Assembly (NCBI RefSeq): GCF_007018905.1
Contig: NZ_CP041402.1
Coordinates: 2,282,001 to 2,346,000, forward strand
Direction of reading: 5' to 3'
Source of the DNA: Tardiphaga sp. vice304
GTDB taxonomy: Bacteria; Pseudomonadota; Alphaproteobacteria; Rhizobiales; Xanthobacteraceae
DNA: 64,000 nucleotides
Shown one piece after another: positions 1 to 8,757 of this stretch. The position numbers and the translations under genes are program-made. Numbering within the stretch: position 1 is the first letter of the stretch; every line of letters begins with the position of its first letter. The notes under the pieces were generated by a model. The model worked only from the letters and a program-made list of their open reading frames with translations. It did no database searches and had not been told where the DNA came from.

Positions 1-121
1 GCTTTCCGCCGCAATCCGCGGTGTTGATGGTGGGCCGTCGTGTCCCTGCGCTTGCGCGAAAGCCATGTTCGGGCGCAGTCTGGCTGCCAAATCGCGGAAT
101 CCTTCAGGAGACGTTCGTCCC

Positions 122-1645
122 ATGTCCATCGCGCCCCCCGCCTTGAGCCTCCGCCTGCGCCCGTGGCTCACGGCGCTCTGCCTCGGCACCGCCGTCGCCG
201 CCTTCTCGGCACCGGCCGTCGCCCGGGGGCCGGACGGCATCGCCGACGTCGCCGAAAAGGTGATCGACGCGGTCGTCAACATCTCGACCACGCAGACCGT
301 CGAAGCCAACAACAAGAGCGGCGACAGCAAGAACAGTGACACCCCGCGCGGGGCGATGCCCCAACTGCCGCCGGGATCGCCGTTCGAGGAATTCTTCGAC
401 GACTTCTTCAAGAACCGCCGCGGCGGGCCGGGCGGCGACAAGAATGGCGGCCTGCAGCCGCGCAAGACCAATTCGCTGGGCTCCGGCTTCATCGTCGACA
501 CCTCCGGCGTCGTGGTCACCAACAATCACGTCATTGCGGACGCCGACGAGATCAACGTCATCATGAATGACGGCACCAAGATCAAGGCGACGCTGGTCGG
601 CGTCGACAAGAAGACCGATCTGGCGGTGCTCAAATTCACCCCGGTGAAGCCGGTCACCGCGGTGAAGTTCGGCGATTCCGAAAAGGTTCGTCTCGGCGAA
701 TGGGTGATCGCGATCGGCAACCCGTTCTCGCTCGGCGGCACGGTCACCGCCGGCATCGTCTCGGCGCGCAACCGCGACATCAATTCCGGCCCCTATGACA
801 GCTACATCCAGACCGACGCCTCGATCAACCGCGGCAATTCCGGCGGCCCGCTGTTCAACCTCGACGGCGACGTGATCGGCGTCAACACGCTGATCATCTC
901 GCCGTCCGGCGGCTCGATCGGCATCGGCTTTGCGGTGCCGTCGAAGACGGCGTCGCAGGTGGTGGCGCAATTGCGCGAATTCGGCGAGCTGCGCCGCGGC
1001 TGGCTTGGCGTCCGCATCCAGCAGGTCACCGACGAGATCGCCGAGAGCCTTAGCATCAAGCCTGCACGCGGCGCGCTGATTGCCGGCATCGACGACAAGG
1101 GCCCGGCGAAGCCGGCGGGCATCGAGCCCGGCGACGTCGTCGTCAAGTTCGACGGCAAGGACGTCAAGGAGCCGAAGGACCTCTCGCGCATCGTCGCCGA
1201 CACCGCGGTCGGCAAGGCGGTCGACGTGCTGATCATCCGCAAGGGTAAAGAAGTTATCAAGCAGGTCACGCTCGGCCGTCTCGACGATGGCGAAAAGCCG
1301 CAGCCGGCCTCGGTGAAGTCGATGCCGGAAGCCGAAAAGCCGGCGACGCAGAAGGCGCTGGGCCTCGATCTCACCGGACTCAGCAAGGAGATGCGCGCCA
1401 GGTTCAAGATCAAGGACAGCGTCAAGGGCGTGGTCGTGACCTCGGTCGACTCTGGCTCGGACGCCGCCGAGAAGCGCCTGAACGCCGGCGACGTCATCGT
1501 CGAGGTCGCGCAGGAAGCGGTGAGCAACCCCGCCGACGTCAAGAAGCGCGTCGATGCCTTGAAGAAGGACGGCAAGAAGTCGGTGCTGCTGCTGGTATCG
1601 AACGGCGAAGGCGAATTGCGCTTTGTAGCACTGAGCGTGCAGTAG
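122..1645 (+). CDS. degP: DegP/HtrA-family periplasmic serine protease (Do-like)
   Basis: A periplasmic trypsin-fold protease and chaperone that degrades or holds misfolded envelope proteins. The 507-residue product begins with a signal peptide (basic RLRPW, hydrophobic core, Ala-rich cleavage region near residue 34). The catalytic triad is visible: His136 in TNNHV, Asp166 in KTDLAVL and Ser240 in GNSGGPL. Two PDZ domains follow, at about residues 290-385 and 415-500. I chose the ATG at 122 rather than the one at 65 because an AGGAGA ribosome-binding site lies just upstream and a proper signal peptide then starts the protein. It is a single gene ahead of the flagellar cluster and is separated from it by a palindromic repeat. 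Which of the DegP/DegQ/MucD paralogues it is cannot be decided here. Confidence 0.93.
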   Translation: MSIAPPALSLRLRPWLTALCLGTAVAAFSAPAVARGPDGIADVAEKVIDAVVNISTTQTVEANNKSGDSKNSDTPRGAMPQLPPGSPFEEFFDDFFKNRRGGPGGDKNGGLQPRKTNSLGSGFIVDTSGVVVTNNHVIADADEINVIMNDGTKIKATLVGVDKKTDLAVLKFTPVKPVTAVKFGDSEKVRLGEWVIAIGNPFSLGGTVTAGIVSARNRDINSGPYDSYIQTDASINRGNSGGPLFNLDGDVIGVNTLIISPSGGSIGIGFAVPSKTASQVVAQLREFGELRRGWLGVRIQQVTDEIAESLSIKPARGALIAGIDDKGPAKPAGIEPGDVVVKFDGKDVKEPKDLSRIVADTAVGKAVDVLIIRKGKEVIKQVTLGRLDDGEKPQPASVKSMPEAEKPATQKALGLDLTGLSKEMRARFKIKDSVKGVVVTSVDSGSDAAEKRLNAGDVIVEVAQEAVSNPADVKKRVDALKKDGKKSVLLLVSNGEGELRFVALSVQ

Positions 1646-1653
1646 CGGTTCTT

Positions 1654-1810
1654 ACCCTCCCCCTTGCGGGGAGGGTGGCCGCGCGAAGCGCGGTCGGGTG
1701 GGGGTGCCACAAGCGCCGTCGCCCGCGGCACCCCCACCCCGGCCTCCACTCCCGATGATGCTCTCGCATCATCGCTCGTTCGGCCGACCCTCCCCGCAAG
1801 GGGCAGGGGA
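1654..1810. repeat. Palindromic intergenic repeat, CTCCCC/GGGGAG family
   Basis: Each end carries a short inverted arm (ACCCTCCCCCTTGCGGGGAGGGT at the left, a near copy at the right), and the GGTGGGGGTGCC-type interior is also self-complementary. Related elements occur at 18421, 21316, 27264, 48305 and 52440, always between genes. It fills most of the gap between degP and flgH. It could act as a folded mRNA 3' end for degP. Confidence 0.75.
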
Positions 1811-1855
1811 AGCCACGTCGGCCTAGCGATAGAAGTATCCATCCCCAAACGACGA

Positions 1856-1888
1856 CGGCCTTCCGTCAGGGGAGCTGACGGAAGGCCG
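1856..1888 (-). terminator. Strong hairpin downstream of flgH, terminator-like
   Basis: Two 13-bp arms (CGGCCTTCCGTCA and its exact complement) flank a 7-nt loop, about 60 bp past the flgH stop. There is no clear T-run on either side, so factor-independent termination is uncertain. It may protect the 3' end of the flgFGAH mRNA. Confidence 0.5.
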
Positions 1889-1947
1889 CGTTGGACACTT
1901 CATGGCGTGGGAGCGCTGGATGAAGTGGGGAGCTCTGAAAGCCTGGA

Positions 1948-2697
1948 TCAGAACGGCAGCAGCACGTCCATGACCTGCTGGCCGTAGCGCGGCTGCTGGA
2001 CATCGGAGATCTGGCCGCGACCGCCATAGGCGATGCGGGCCTGCGCGATCTTGGCGCTGTCGATGGTGTTGTCGCTCTGGATGTCCTCGGGGCGCACGAT
2101 GCCGGCAACGATCAATTCGCGGATCTCGTAGTTGACGCGGATCTCCTGCTTGCCCTCGACCACCAGATTGCCGTTCGGCAAAAGCTGGGTGACCACGGCC
2201 GCGACGCTGGTCTGCAAGTTCTCCTGGCGTGCTACCGAGCCCTTGCCGTCGCTCGACGAGGTGCCGTCGGCCGAGAGCAGCCGGCCCGGCAGCACCGAGG
2301 CGGCCGAGCCCGACAGCAGCTTGGAGCCGGCGAAATCGGTGATCCCGGAATCCTCCTTGCTGGAGCGGCTGTGCTGGGTCTGGTTGGCGATGTTGGCCTT
2401 GTCGGTGAAGTTCACCGTCACGGTCAGAATGTCGCCGATCTGGCGCGCGCGCTGGTCCTTGAAGAAGGCGCGCGAGCCCGATCGCCATAGCGAATTGGCA
2501 TTGTACGAGGCCACTTCCGGCTGCGGCATCGGCATCTGCACCGGCTTGTAGCCGGGCTGCGCCACCGGATTCTCGATCGCGGTCAGTTTCGGCTGTTCGC
2601 CGATCATCGACAGCCGCTCGATCGAGGAGCAGCCGCTGAACAGCACGGTCGTGGTCAGCAGGGTGGCGAGCAGAACGGCGCGATTATACTGGAACAT
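1948..2697 (-). CDS. flgH: Flagellar L-ring protein FlgH
   Basis: An outer-membrane lipoprotein that forms the L-ring around the flagellar rod. The lipobox LFSGC puts the lipidated cysteine at residue 23, and the rest matches FlgH, including a conserved segment near SLWRSGSRAFFKDQRA, a GDILTV segment and a C-terminal IRPEDI-like region. The 249-aa length is normal for the family. The codon at 2700 is TTG and the ATG is at 2697, which I take as the start. It is the last gene of a leftward flgF-flgG-flgA-flgH operon and begins only about 5 nt after flgA. Confidence 0.95.
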   Translation of the reverse strand: MFQYNRAVLLATLLTTTVLFSGCSSIERLSMIGEQPKLTAIENPVAQPGYKPVQMPMPQPEVASYNANSLWRSGSRAFFKDQRARQIGDILTVTVNFTDKANIANQTQHSRSSKEDSGITDFAGSKLLSGSAASVLPGRLLSADGTSSSDGKGSVARQENLQTSVAAVVTQLLPNGNLVVEGKQEIRVNYEIRELIVAGIVRPEDIQSDNTIDSAKIAQARIAYGGRGQISDVQQPRYGQQVMDVLLPF

Positions 2698-2702
2698 CAA
2701 CT

Positions 2703-3770
2703 TTACTCGGCGTTACGGGTGGCAGCAGAAACATTGGCAGCGAGTGCGACGGAGGCGGCGGCCTGGGAGATCTTGTCGTTGAGCTTCTCGCTGGGCGCGG
2801 GAAGCCGCGGGCCGGGGACCGCGACGGCGACCTGGCCGCGGCCGACCACCACGCCGGACACCGTGCGCTTGGACTGCAGATTGATGACGCTGACGACGTC
2901 GCCTTCGGTGCCGTTCTCGATCGCCTTGCCGCGGATGGTGAGATACAGCCCGGCGGATTCGTAGACCAGCGTCACCGCCTGGTCGCGCGTCACCAGATCG
3001 GGTTTGGCGAGATCGGCGATGCGCAGCGCCTGGCCGGCGCGCAACTGGCGGCGGACCTGCATGCCGACCGCGCGCTCGCGGCTGGCGACATCGATACCGA
3101 CTTCGGATTTCGGACGGCGCTCGACGATGACGTCGGACGCCTTCAGCACTTCCTTGCTGTCGACGCCGCGCGCCAGCACGGCGGCCTCGACGGTCTCGAC
3201 CGCGGTGCCGGTGAAGCGCAGCTTGGAGGCGGCACCGCTGTCGCTGCCGATCGAGAAGGTGATATCGAAACGGCCGGAGCGTGCATCGAACCGCGTCGAG
3301 ACCGCCTCCAGCGCGCCGGACGAGGCAGCATCGAGCTGCAGCGTCTGCACGTCGCGGTCGAAGGTCAGCGTCAGATTGGCGGCGTCGCCGAGGCCGTTGC
3401 GATGCTGCAGCGCCTGCGCCACCTGGTTCTCGATGTCGCGGGCCTCGATGCTGCGCGACAGCCGCGTCACGGTGATGTCCATGAGGTCGCGGGTATCGAC
3501 GCCGATCACCTGATGGGCACGCAGCGCCGCGATCACCTTGGCCACCGGCAGCGAGCCGACCGTGCCGAGATCCGGCGCGCGATAGATCGCGATTCCCGCG
3601 GCCGGACCTGCGTTGTCGATGACGTCGCCGATCCGCACCAGGTCGCCGGCGACGGTGACGTTGGCGCGCAGCACCGGCTGGGCCAGCACGTCTTCGCGGC
3701 TCTGGCTGTGCGCCGCATGGGCGCCGAGCGCGAACAGGGTGGTCGCGAGCAGGAGTGAACGGAAGGTCAT
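2703..3770 (-). CDS. flgA: Flagellar P-ring assembly chaperone FlgA
   Basis: A periplasmic chaperone for P-ring (FlgI) assembly. The N-terminus is a signal peptide (MTFRSLLLATTLFALGAHA). The C-terminal half is the SAF/FlgA domain, with VASRERAVGMQVRRQLRAGQ and a terminal VTLVYESAGLYLTIRGKA stretch. At 355 residues it is much longer than the enterobacterial protein because of an added N-terminal region of about 200 residues, as is usual in this group of bacteria. An upstream ATG at 3776 exists, but the GAGG motif is better spaced for the one at 3770. It sits between flgG and flgH with gaps of only a few bases. Confidence 0.92.
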   Translation of the reverse strand: MTFRSLLLATTLFALGAHAAHSQSREDVLAQPVLRANVTVAGDLVRIGDVIDNAGPAAGIAIYRAPDLGTVGSLPVAKVIAALRAHQVIGVDTRDLMDITVTRLSRSIEARDIENQVAQALQHRNGLGDAANLTLTFDRDVQTLQLDAASSGALEAVSTRFDARSGRFDITFSIGSDSGAASKLRFTGTAVETVEAAVLARGVDSKEVLKASDVIVERRPKSEVGIDVASRERAVGMQVRRQLRAGQALRIADLAKPDLVTRDQAVTLVYESAGLYLTIRGKAIENGTEGDVVSVINLQSKRTVSGVVVGRGQVAVAVPGPRLPAPSEKLNDKISQAAASVALAANVSAATRNAE

Positions 3771-3781
3771 GATCATCTGCC

Positions 3782-4570
3782 TCAGCGGAACATGGCGGAA
3801 GTGGATTGCAGCATCTGGTCGGCGGCGCTGATCACCTTGGCGTTCATCTCGTAGGCGCGCTGCGCGGCGATCAGATCGGAGATTTCCGAGACGACTTCGA
3901 CGTTGGCCTGTTCGAGGTTGCGCTGCTGCAGGTCGCCGAAGCCGTCGATATTGGCGACGCCGTCCTGCGGCGCGCCGGAGGCCGGGGTTTCGGTGAACAG
4001 GTTGTCGCCGATCGGCTGCAGGCCGGCCTTGTTGATGAAGCGCGTCAGGCTGATGGTGCCGAGCACCTGCGGCGTCGCCGAACCCGCGACGGTCACCGAC
4101 ACCTGGCCGGAAGCGCTGATCGTCATGCCGGAGGAGGCGGCCGGTACCGTGATAGTCGGCTGCACCGGATTGCCTGCCGCGGTAACGATGCGGCCGGTCT
4201 GGTCGGTGGTGAACGAGCCGTCGCGGGTATAGGTGAAGGTGCCGTCGGTCATCTGGATCTTGAAGAAGCCTTCGCCGCGCACCGCGATGTCGAGATCGCC
4301 GCCGGTCGCCGCCAGCGTGCCCTGCGTCATCAGCCGCGGCGTGCCGACGGTCTTGACGCCGCCGCCGATATCGACGCCGACCGGGATGATGGTGCCCTGG
4401 TCGGAGGCCTGCGCGCCGACGCGACGGACGTGGTCGTAGACCAGATCCTGGAACGAGGCGACCTGCTTCTTGTAGCCGGTGGTCCGCATGTTCGCGATGT
4501 TGTTGGAGATGACCTGGACGTTGAGTTCCTGGGCCGCCATCCCGGTCGCTGCAGTGTAAAGAGCGCGCAT
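3782..4570 (-). CDS. flgG: Flagellar distal rod protein FlgG
   Basis: Forms the distal rod of the flagellum. The N-terminal rod motif (LYTAATGMAAQ followed by ISNNIANMRTTGYK) and the C-terminal coiled-coil motif (VEVVSEISDLIAAQRAYE followed by MLQSTSAMFR) are both intact. The 262-aa length matches FlgG exactly. It lies directly downstream of flgF and immediately upstream of flgA on the minus strand. Confidence 0.96.
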   Translation of the reverse strand: MRALYTAATGMAAQELNVQVISNNIANMRTTGYKKQVASFQDLVYDHVRRVGAQASDQGTIIPVGVDIGGGVKTVGTPRLMTQGTLAATGGDLDIAVRGEGFFKIQMTDGTFTYTRDGSFTTDQTGRIVTAAGNPVQPTITVPAASSGMTISASGQVSVTVAGSATPQVLGTISLTRFINKAGLQPIGDNLFTETPASGAPQDGVANIDGFGDLQQRNLEQANVEVVSEISDLIAAQRAYEMNAKVISAADQMLQSTSAMFR

Positions 4571-4582
4571 GGGTGTGTTTCC

Positions 4583-5350
4583 TTAGGCCGCGGAATCGCC
4601 GGCGAGTTTTTCGATCGCCGATCGGCGCATGTCGGTCTGCTGCTGCAGCATCGCCGAGATTTGCGTGTAAGCACGGGTGACGTCGATCATCCTGGTCATT
4701 TCCATCACGGAGTTGACGTTGGATTTTTCGACGAAGCCCTGGGTGAGCTTCGAGGTCGTGGCGGGCAGCGGGGGCGCGCCTTCGGCGGAAAACAGGTTGG
4801 AGCCTTCCTTCTTCAGCGCGCTCTGCGCCTGCGCGAACGACACCATGCGCAGCTTGCCGCGCACTGAATCGGTGCGGTTGGTGCCTTCCTGCACGGTGAC
4901 GGTGCCGTCGGCGGAGATGTTGATGTCGTGATCGGTCGGCTGGAACGTGATCGGGCCGCCGGTGCCGAGCACCGGGATGCCGGACTTGGTGACCAACTGG
5001 CCGGTCTGGCTGATCTGCATGCTGCCGTCGCGGGTGTAGCGCGGGCCGTTCGGGGTCTGCACCACCAGAAAGCCGTCGCCGTCGATCGCGACGTCGAGCG
5101 GGTTCTTGGTCTGCTCGATCGGTCCCTGCGACAGGTCCTTCAGCGTGGCTCGGTCCTGCACGAACGACACGTTGCGGTCGCGGCCGATGAAATTCGTCTC
5201 CCGCGCATTGCTGCGCAGAAATTCCTCGAACAGCGAACGGTCGGCCTTGAAACCGGTGGTGTTCACGTTGGCGACATTGTTCGCGACGACATCGAGCTGG
5301 CGCTCCAGCGTCATCTGCCGCGAAAGTCCGATGAGACTAACATTCTCCAT
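4583..5350 (-). CDS. flgF: Flagellar proximal rod protein FlgF
   Basis: A proximal rod component. The start MENVSLIGLSRQ with VVANNVANVNTTGFK is the rod/hook N-terminal signature, and the C-terminus has the VMEMTRMIDVTRAYTQ helix. The ATG at 5350 is preceded by GGGGAGAA at good spacing, so the longer open frame to 5464 is not used. The product is 255 aa. It is the first gene of the leftward rod/L-ring operon and is divergent from fliL. Confidence 0.94.
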   Translation of the reverse strand: MENVSLIGLSRQMTLERQLDVVANNVANVNTTGFKADRSLFEEFLRSNARETNFIGRDRNVSFVQDRATLKDLSQGPIEQTKNPLDVAIDGDGFLVVQTPNGPRYTRDGSMQISQTGQLVTKSGIPVLGTGGPITFQPTDHDINISADGTVTVQEGTNRTDSVRGKLRMVSFAQAQSALKKEGSNLFSAEGAPPLPATTSKLTQGFVEKSNVNSVMEMTRMIDVTRAYTQISAMLQQQTDMRRSAIEKLAGDSAA

Positions 5351-5707
5351 CGTCGTTCTCCCCTGCGATCCCCGGTTCGCCCTCCCAGGCGGGCCGCGGA
5401 TCCTATGAGCCGCACAGCTCTCCCAAGCCGCGGTTCGCAGAAACAGTTGCGAAGACCGTGCCAAGTCGGATTTCTTCGAAACTACAGGGGCTTGGTAGTT
5501 TTGGACGAGGCTTTGGGGGCGGCAGAAAGGTTCTGTTGACCATGTTGGCCCGGCAGATTTTTCCTAGTCGGCCGATAAACGAAAGGAACCGTTAACCATT
5601 GCGACCTAATTCTTAACCAACAGGGCCTTGGGGCGCTGGCAGTCAGTATCGCGTTGGGGCCTGCCTGGCGGCATCGAGCTCTTCCCCTATTTCCGGACGG
5701 GCAGGCG
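5351..5707. promoter_or_regulatory. Divergent promoter region between flgF and fliL
   Basis: This 357-bp gap holds no gene. It must drive both flagellar operons. Two TTAACC half-sites, at 5592-5597 and 5613-5618, are 21 bp apart (two helical turns). They resemble CtrA half-sites, but the spacing is not the classic TTAA-N7-TTAA. No convincing -35/-10 or sigma-54 element was found. Confidence 0.45.
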
Positions 5708-6184
5708 ATGGCAGACAAAGAATCGGAAGACGGCGCCGCGGGCGAACCGAAACCGAAAAGCAAGCTCAAGCTGATCATCATCGCCGTGGTGGCGGTCGCC
5801 GTGCTTGGCGGCGGCGCCTGGTTCATGTTCCTGCGTTCGCCGAAGGAACAGCATGTCGAGGCGCCGAAGCCGGTGCTGCCGACCTTCGTCGACGTGCCGG
5901 ACATCCTCGTGAACCTCGCCGGCCAGCCCGGCGAGCGCGTGCAATATCTCAAGGCCAAGATCGTTCTTGAACTGAAGGACGCCAAGCAGCTCGAGCAGGT
6001 CAAGCCGACGCTGCCGCGCGTCAGCGACATGTTCCAGACCTATCTGCGCGAGCTGCGCGCCTCCGATCTCAACGGCTCGGTCGGCATGTTTCGCCTCAAG
6101 GAAGAACTGACCAAGCGCGTCAACGCGGCGATCGCGCCGGGCGAGGTCAGCGCCGTGCTGTTCAAGGAAATCCTCGTTCAGTGA
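5708..6184 (+). CDS. fliL: Flagellar basal-body-associated protein FliL
   Basis: A single-pass inner-membrane protein at the stator-rotor interface. After a charged cytoplasmic head (DKESEDGAAGEPKPKSKLK) there is one membrane helix (about residues 20-40, LIIIAVVAVAVLGGGAWFMF), then the periplasmic FliL domain ending in the typical VLFKEILVQ. MADKES is the probable start, giving 158 aa; an in-frame ATG 54 nt upstream is less likely. fliM follows after an 18-bp gap. Confidence 0.92.
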   Translation: MADKESEDGAAGEPKPKSKLKLIIIAVVAVAVLGGGAWFMFLRSPKEQHVEAPKPVLPTFVDVPDILVNLAGQPGERVQYLKAKIVLELKDAKQLEQVKPTLPRVSDMFQTYLRELRASDLNGSVGMFRLKEELTKRVNAAIAPGEVSAVLFKEILVQ

Positions 6185-6202
6185 GGGTTTGGAATCGGTC
6201 AG

Positions 6203-7408
6203 ATGTCTAAAGAACAGGTCGATCAGGACGCGATTGCCGCCGAATGGGAAGCTTCGCTGGATTCCGAGGATCCGGTAGAAGCGGCGAGGGCGGCTGCCGA
6301 AAACGAACTGACCGGCACCATGGCCGAGCAGTGGGCCGCGATGGTCGAGGACGGCGGTCGCGATGTCGGCGGCGGCGGCAAGAATACCGGCGGCGAGCGC
6401 GTGCTGTCGCAGGAGGAGATCGACAATCTGCTCGGTTTCTCCGTCGGTGAAGTGCATCTCGACGAGAATTCCGGCATCCGCGCCATCATCGATTCCGCGA
6501 TGGTGTCGTATGAGCGTCTGCCGATGCTCGAAATCGTGTTCGACCGCCTGGTGCGGCTGATGACGACGAGCCTGCGCAATTTCACCTCCGACAACGTCGA
6601 GGTCTCGCTCGACCGCATTACCTCGGTGCGGTTCGGCGACTACATGAATTCGATTCCGCTGCCGGCCGTGCTGTGTGTGTTCAAGGCGGAAGAGTGGGAA
6701 AACTTCGGTCTCGCCACCGTCGATTCCAGCCTGATCTATTCGATGATCGACGTGCTGCTCGGCGGCCGCCGCGGCGAGGCGTCCTTGCGCATCGAGGGCC
6801 GTCCCTACACCACGATCGAGACCAATCTGGTCAAGCGCCTCACCGAAGTGATCCTGGCCGACGCCGAGCAGGCGTTCCGGCCGCTGTCGCCGGTGACGTT
6901 CTCGATCGACCGGCTCGAGACCAATCCGCGCTTTGCCGCCATCAGCCGCCCGGCCAATGCCGCCATTCTGGTGCGGCTGCACATCGACATGGAAGACCGC
7001 GGCGGCAATGTTGAATTGCTGCTGCCCTACGCGACCATCGAGCCGATCCGCGCCACGCTCATGCAGATGTTCATGGGCGAGAAATTCGGCCGTGACCCGA
7101 TCTGGGAAAGTCACCTGGCGACGGAAATTGCGCAGGCCAAGATCTCGGTCGATGCTGTGCTCTACGAGGCCGAAATTCCGCTGAAGCAACTGATGAGTCT
7201 GAAAGTCGGCGACACGCTGCCGCTCGACATGCGCGCCGACGCGCTGGTGTCGGTGCGCTGCGGTGACGTCATCCTCAGCGAGGGCCGCATGGGCCGCGTC
7301 GGCGACCGCGTCGCGATCCGCGTCACCAAGCAGCTACGCAAGCCCAGTACGACCTTCGCGATGTTCGAGAAGGCTGATGAACAGACCAAGATGATGGAGG
7401 CCCAATGA
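6203..7408 (+). CDS. fliM: Flagellar motor switch protein FliM
   Basis: A C-ring switch protein that binds CheY-P and sets rotation direction. The middle CheC-like domain and the C-terminal SpoA domain (VGDTLPLDMRADALVSVRCG) are both present. The CheY-binding motif LSQEEIDNLL is at residues 68-77 rather than at the very N-terminus as in Escherichia coli. It is preceded by an acidic Ala/Glu-rich extension beginning AIAAEWEASLDSEDP. The length is 401 aa. The last four bases overlap the next gene (ATGA). fliG and fliN are not in this window. Confidence 0.95.
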   Translation: MSKEQVDQDAIAAEWEASLDSEDPVEAARAAAENELTGTMAEQWAAMVEDGGRDVGGGGKNTGGERVLSQEEIDNLLGFSVGEVHLDENSGIRAIIDSAMVSYERLPMLEIVFDRLVRLMTTSLRNFTSDNVEVSLDRITSVRFGDYMNSIPLPAVLCVFKAEEWENFGLATVDSSLIYSMIDVLLGGRRGEASLRIEGRPYTTIETNLVKRLTEVILADAEQAFRPLSPVTFSIDRLETNPRFAAISRPANAAILVRLHIDMEDRGGNVELLLPYATIEPIRATLMQMFMGEKFGRDPIWESHLATEIAQAKISVDAVLYEAEIPLKQLMSLKVGDTLPLDMRADALVSVRCGDVILSEGRMGRVGDRVAIRVTKQLRKPSTTFAMFEKADEQTKMMEAQ

Positions 7409-7893
7409 ACCACATGTTAGGCATTGCGATCGAGAGCCTGGTCGCCGTTCTGCTCATTCTCACCATCTGCTATTGCATGCTGCTGAACAGCCGGCTGAAG
7501 CGGCTGAAGGCCGACGAGCAGTCGCTGAAAGCCACCATCGGCGAGCTGATCACCGTCACCGAAATCGCCGAACGGGCGATCGGCGGCCTCAAACATACCG
7601 TGCGCGACGTCAATGAACATCTCGGCAGCCAGATCGCTTTGGCGACGGCGCTGGCCGAGCAGCTCAAGGGGCAATTGGCCGAGAGCGACAATGTGGTGCG
7701 CCGGCTGTCGCGGATCGCGTCCGCGGCGCGGCCGTTCGTCGACGCGCCCGCTGAAGCGCCGGCACAGGTCGCCGCGCCGGCCCCGGTCGCGCCGCACCAG
7801 CCCGTCGTGCCGAAGATGTCCGCCGCCCGTGCCAACGCCGCCGCCGCGCAGGCCTTCGCCGAGCGCCGGAGGCCTGACGGCATCGCTGCATGA
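7405..7893 (+). CDS. DUF6468 flagellar-operon membrane protein
   Basis: A 162-aa protein of unknown function. One N-terminal membrane helix (about residues 5-27, IAIESLVAVLLILTICYCML) is followed by a probable coiled coil (RLKRLKADEQSLKATIGELI to about residue 95) and an Ala/Pro-rich tail. It overlaps fliM by ATGA and motE by ATGA, so it is translationally coupled inside the operon. I recognise it as the DUF6468 family found at this position in related bacteria. The layout suggests a membrane-anchored cytoplasmic scaffold in motor assembly, but this is inference. Confidence 0.8.
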   Translation: MNHMLGIAIESLVAVLLILTICYCMLLNSRLKRLKADEQSLKATIGELITVTEIAERAIGGLKHTVRDVNEHLGSQIALATALAEQLKGQLAESDNVVRRLSRIASAARPFVDAPAEAPAQVAAPAPVAPHQPVVPKMSAARANAAAAQAFAERRRPDGIAA

Positions 7894-8660
7894 AAGTTTT
7901 CCGCGACATCCGCGTGCTTCCGGTCCTGCTCGTTGCGATCTTCGGCCTTGCCGTGCTGAAGATCGCCGGGCTGGTGATCGATGGCGGCTACGTGTTCGAG
8001 TATCAGCCCAAGGTCGAGAAACAATCCTGGGCGCAGCAGACCTTCAATTTTCCGGGCGGAAAGCCGCCGGCCGCCAAGTCGGGCGATGGCGACATCACCG
8101 GCTCGGTGAGCGCCAAGAAGGAAGAACCCAAGCCGGTCGTTTCAGCGCCGTCCATCGCGCCGGCGTCGCCGCCGCCCGAGCCGCCGCCGCCGGTGTCGGC
8201 CTCGGAGCGCGCCATCCTGGAGCGGCTGCAGGCCCGCCGCCAGGAGCTGGAGACGCGCGCGCGCGAGATCGATATCCGCGAGAGCCTGCTGAAGGCGGCC
8301 GAGAAGCGCATCGAGTCCCGTGTCGACGAGTTGAAAGGCGTCGAGGCCGGCATCAAGACCGCGACCGGCCAGAAGGGCGAGGCCGATTCCGCGCGCTTCA
8401 AGGGCATCATCACGATGTATGAGAGCATGAAGCCGAAGGACGCCGCCAAGATTTTTGACCGGCTGGAGATGCCGGTGCTGTTCGAGATCGCCTCGCAAAT
8501 CGCGCCGCGCAAAATGTCCGATATCCTCGGCCTGATGCAGCCGGAAGCCGCCGAGCGTCTCACCGTCGAACTGGCGCGGCGCGCCAATGGCGGCGACAAA
8601 CCGGCCTCGACCGCCGAACTGCCGAAGATCGAGGGCCGGCCAATGCCGCAGCGTAATTAA
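7890..8660 (+). CDS. motE: MotE-like flagellar protein (MgtE N-terminal-like domain)
   Basis: A 256-aa exported or membrane-anchored protein with an N-terminal hydrophobic segment (LPVLLVAIFGLAVLKIAGLV), a Pro-rich linker, a coiled coil (about residues 110-150, ILERLQARRQELETRAREID) and an MgtE-N-like C-terminal domain (FKGIITMYESMKPKDAAKIF, then MSDILGLMQPEAAERLT). In Sinorhizobium, MotE is the periplasmic chaperone for MotC. Here the gene follows fliM and DUF6468, and the next gene is a large periplasmic TPR protein that could be its client. The specific MotE role is inferred from family and position. Confidence 0.8.
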   Translation: MKVFRDIRVLPVLLVAIFGLAVLKIAGLVIDGGYVFEYQPKVEKQSWAQQTFNFPGGKPPAAKSGDGDITGSVSAKKEEPKPVVSAPSIAPASPPPEPPPPVSASERAILERLQARRQELETRAREIDIRESLLKAAEKRIESRVDELKGVEAGIKTATGQKGEADSARFKGIITMYESMKPKDAAKIFDRLEMPVLFEIASQIAPRKMSDILGLMQPEAAERLTVELARRANGGDKPASTAELPKIEGRPMPQRN

Positions 8661-8757
8661 GGGAAATCGTTAACAACTCCTTCAACCGCAGAATCTAGAT
8701 TCCGCAGAGCGGGCAGGGGCCCGTTCTGCGACCATCGGGCTGAAAGACTTTCCGGAT

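Noticed and set aside
1856..1888. Riboswitch or structured RNA
   Set aside because: It is a single simple hairpin without further conserved structure; better seen as a transcript end.
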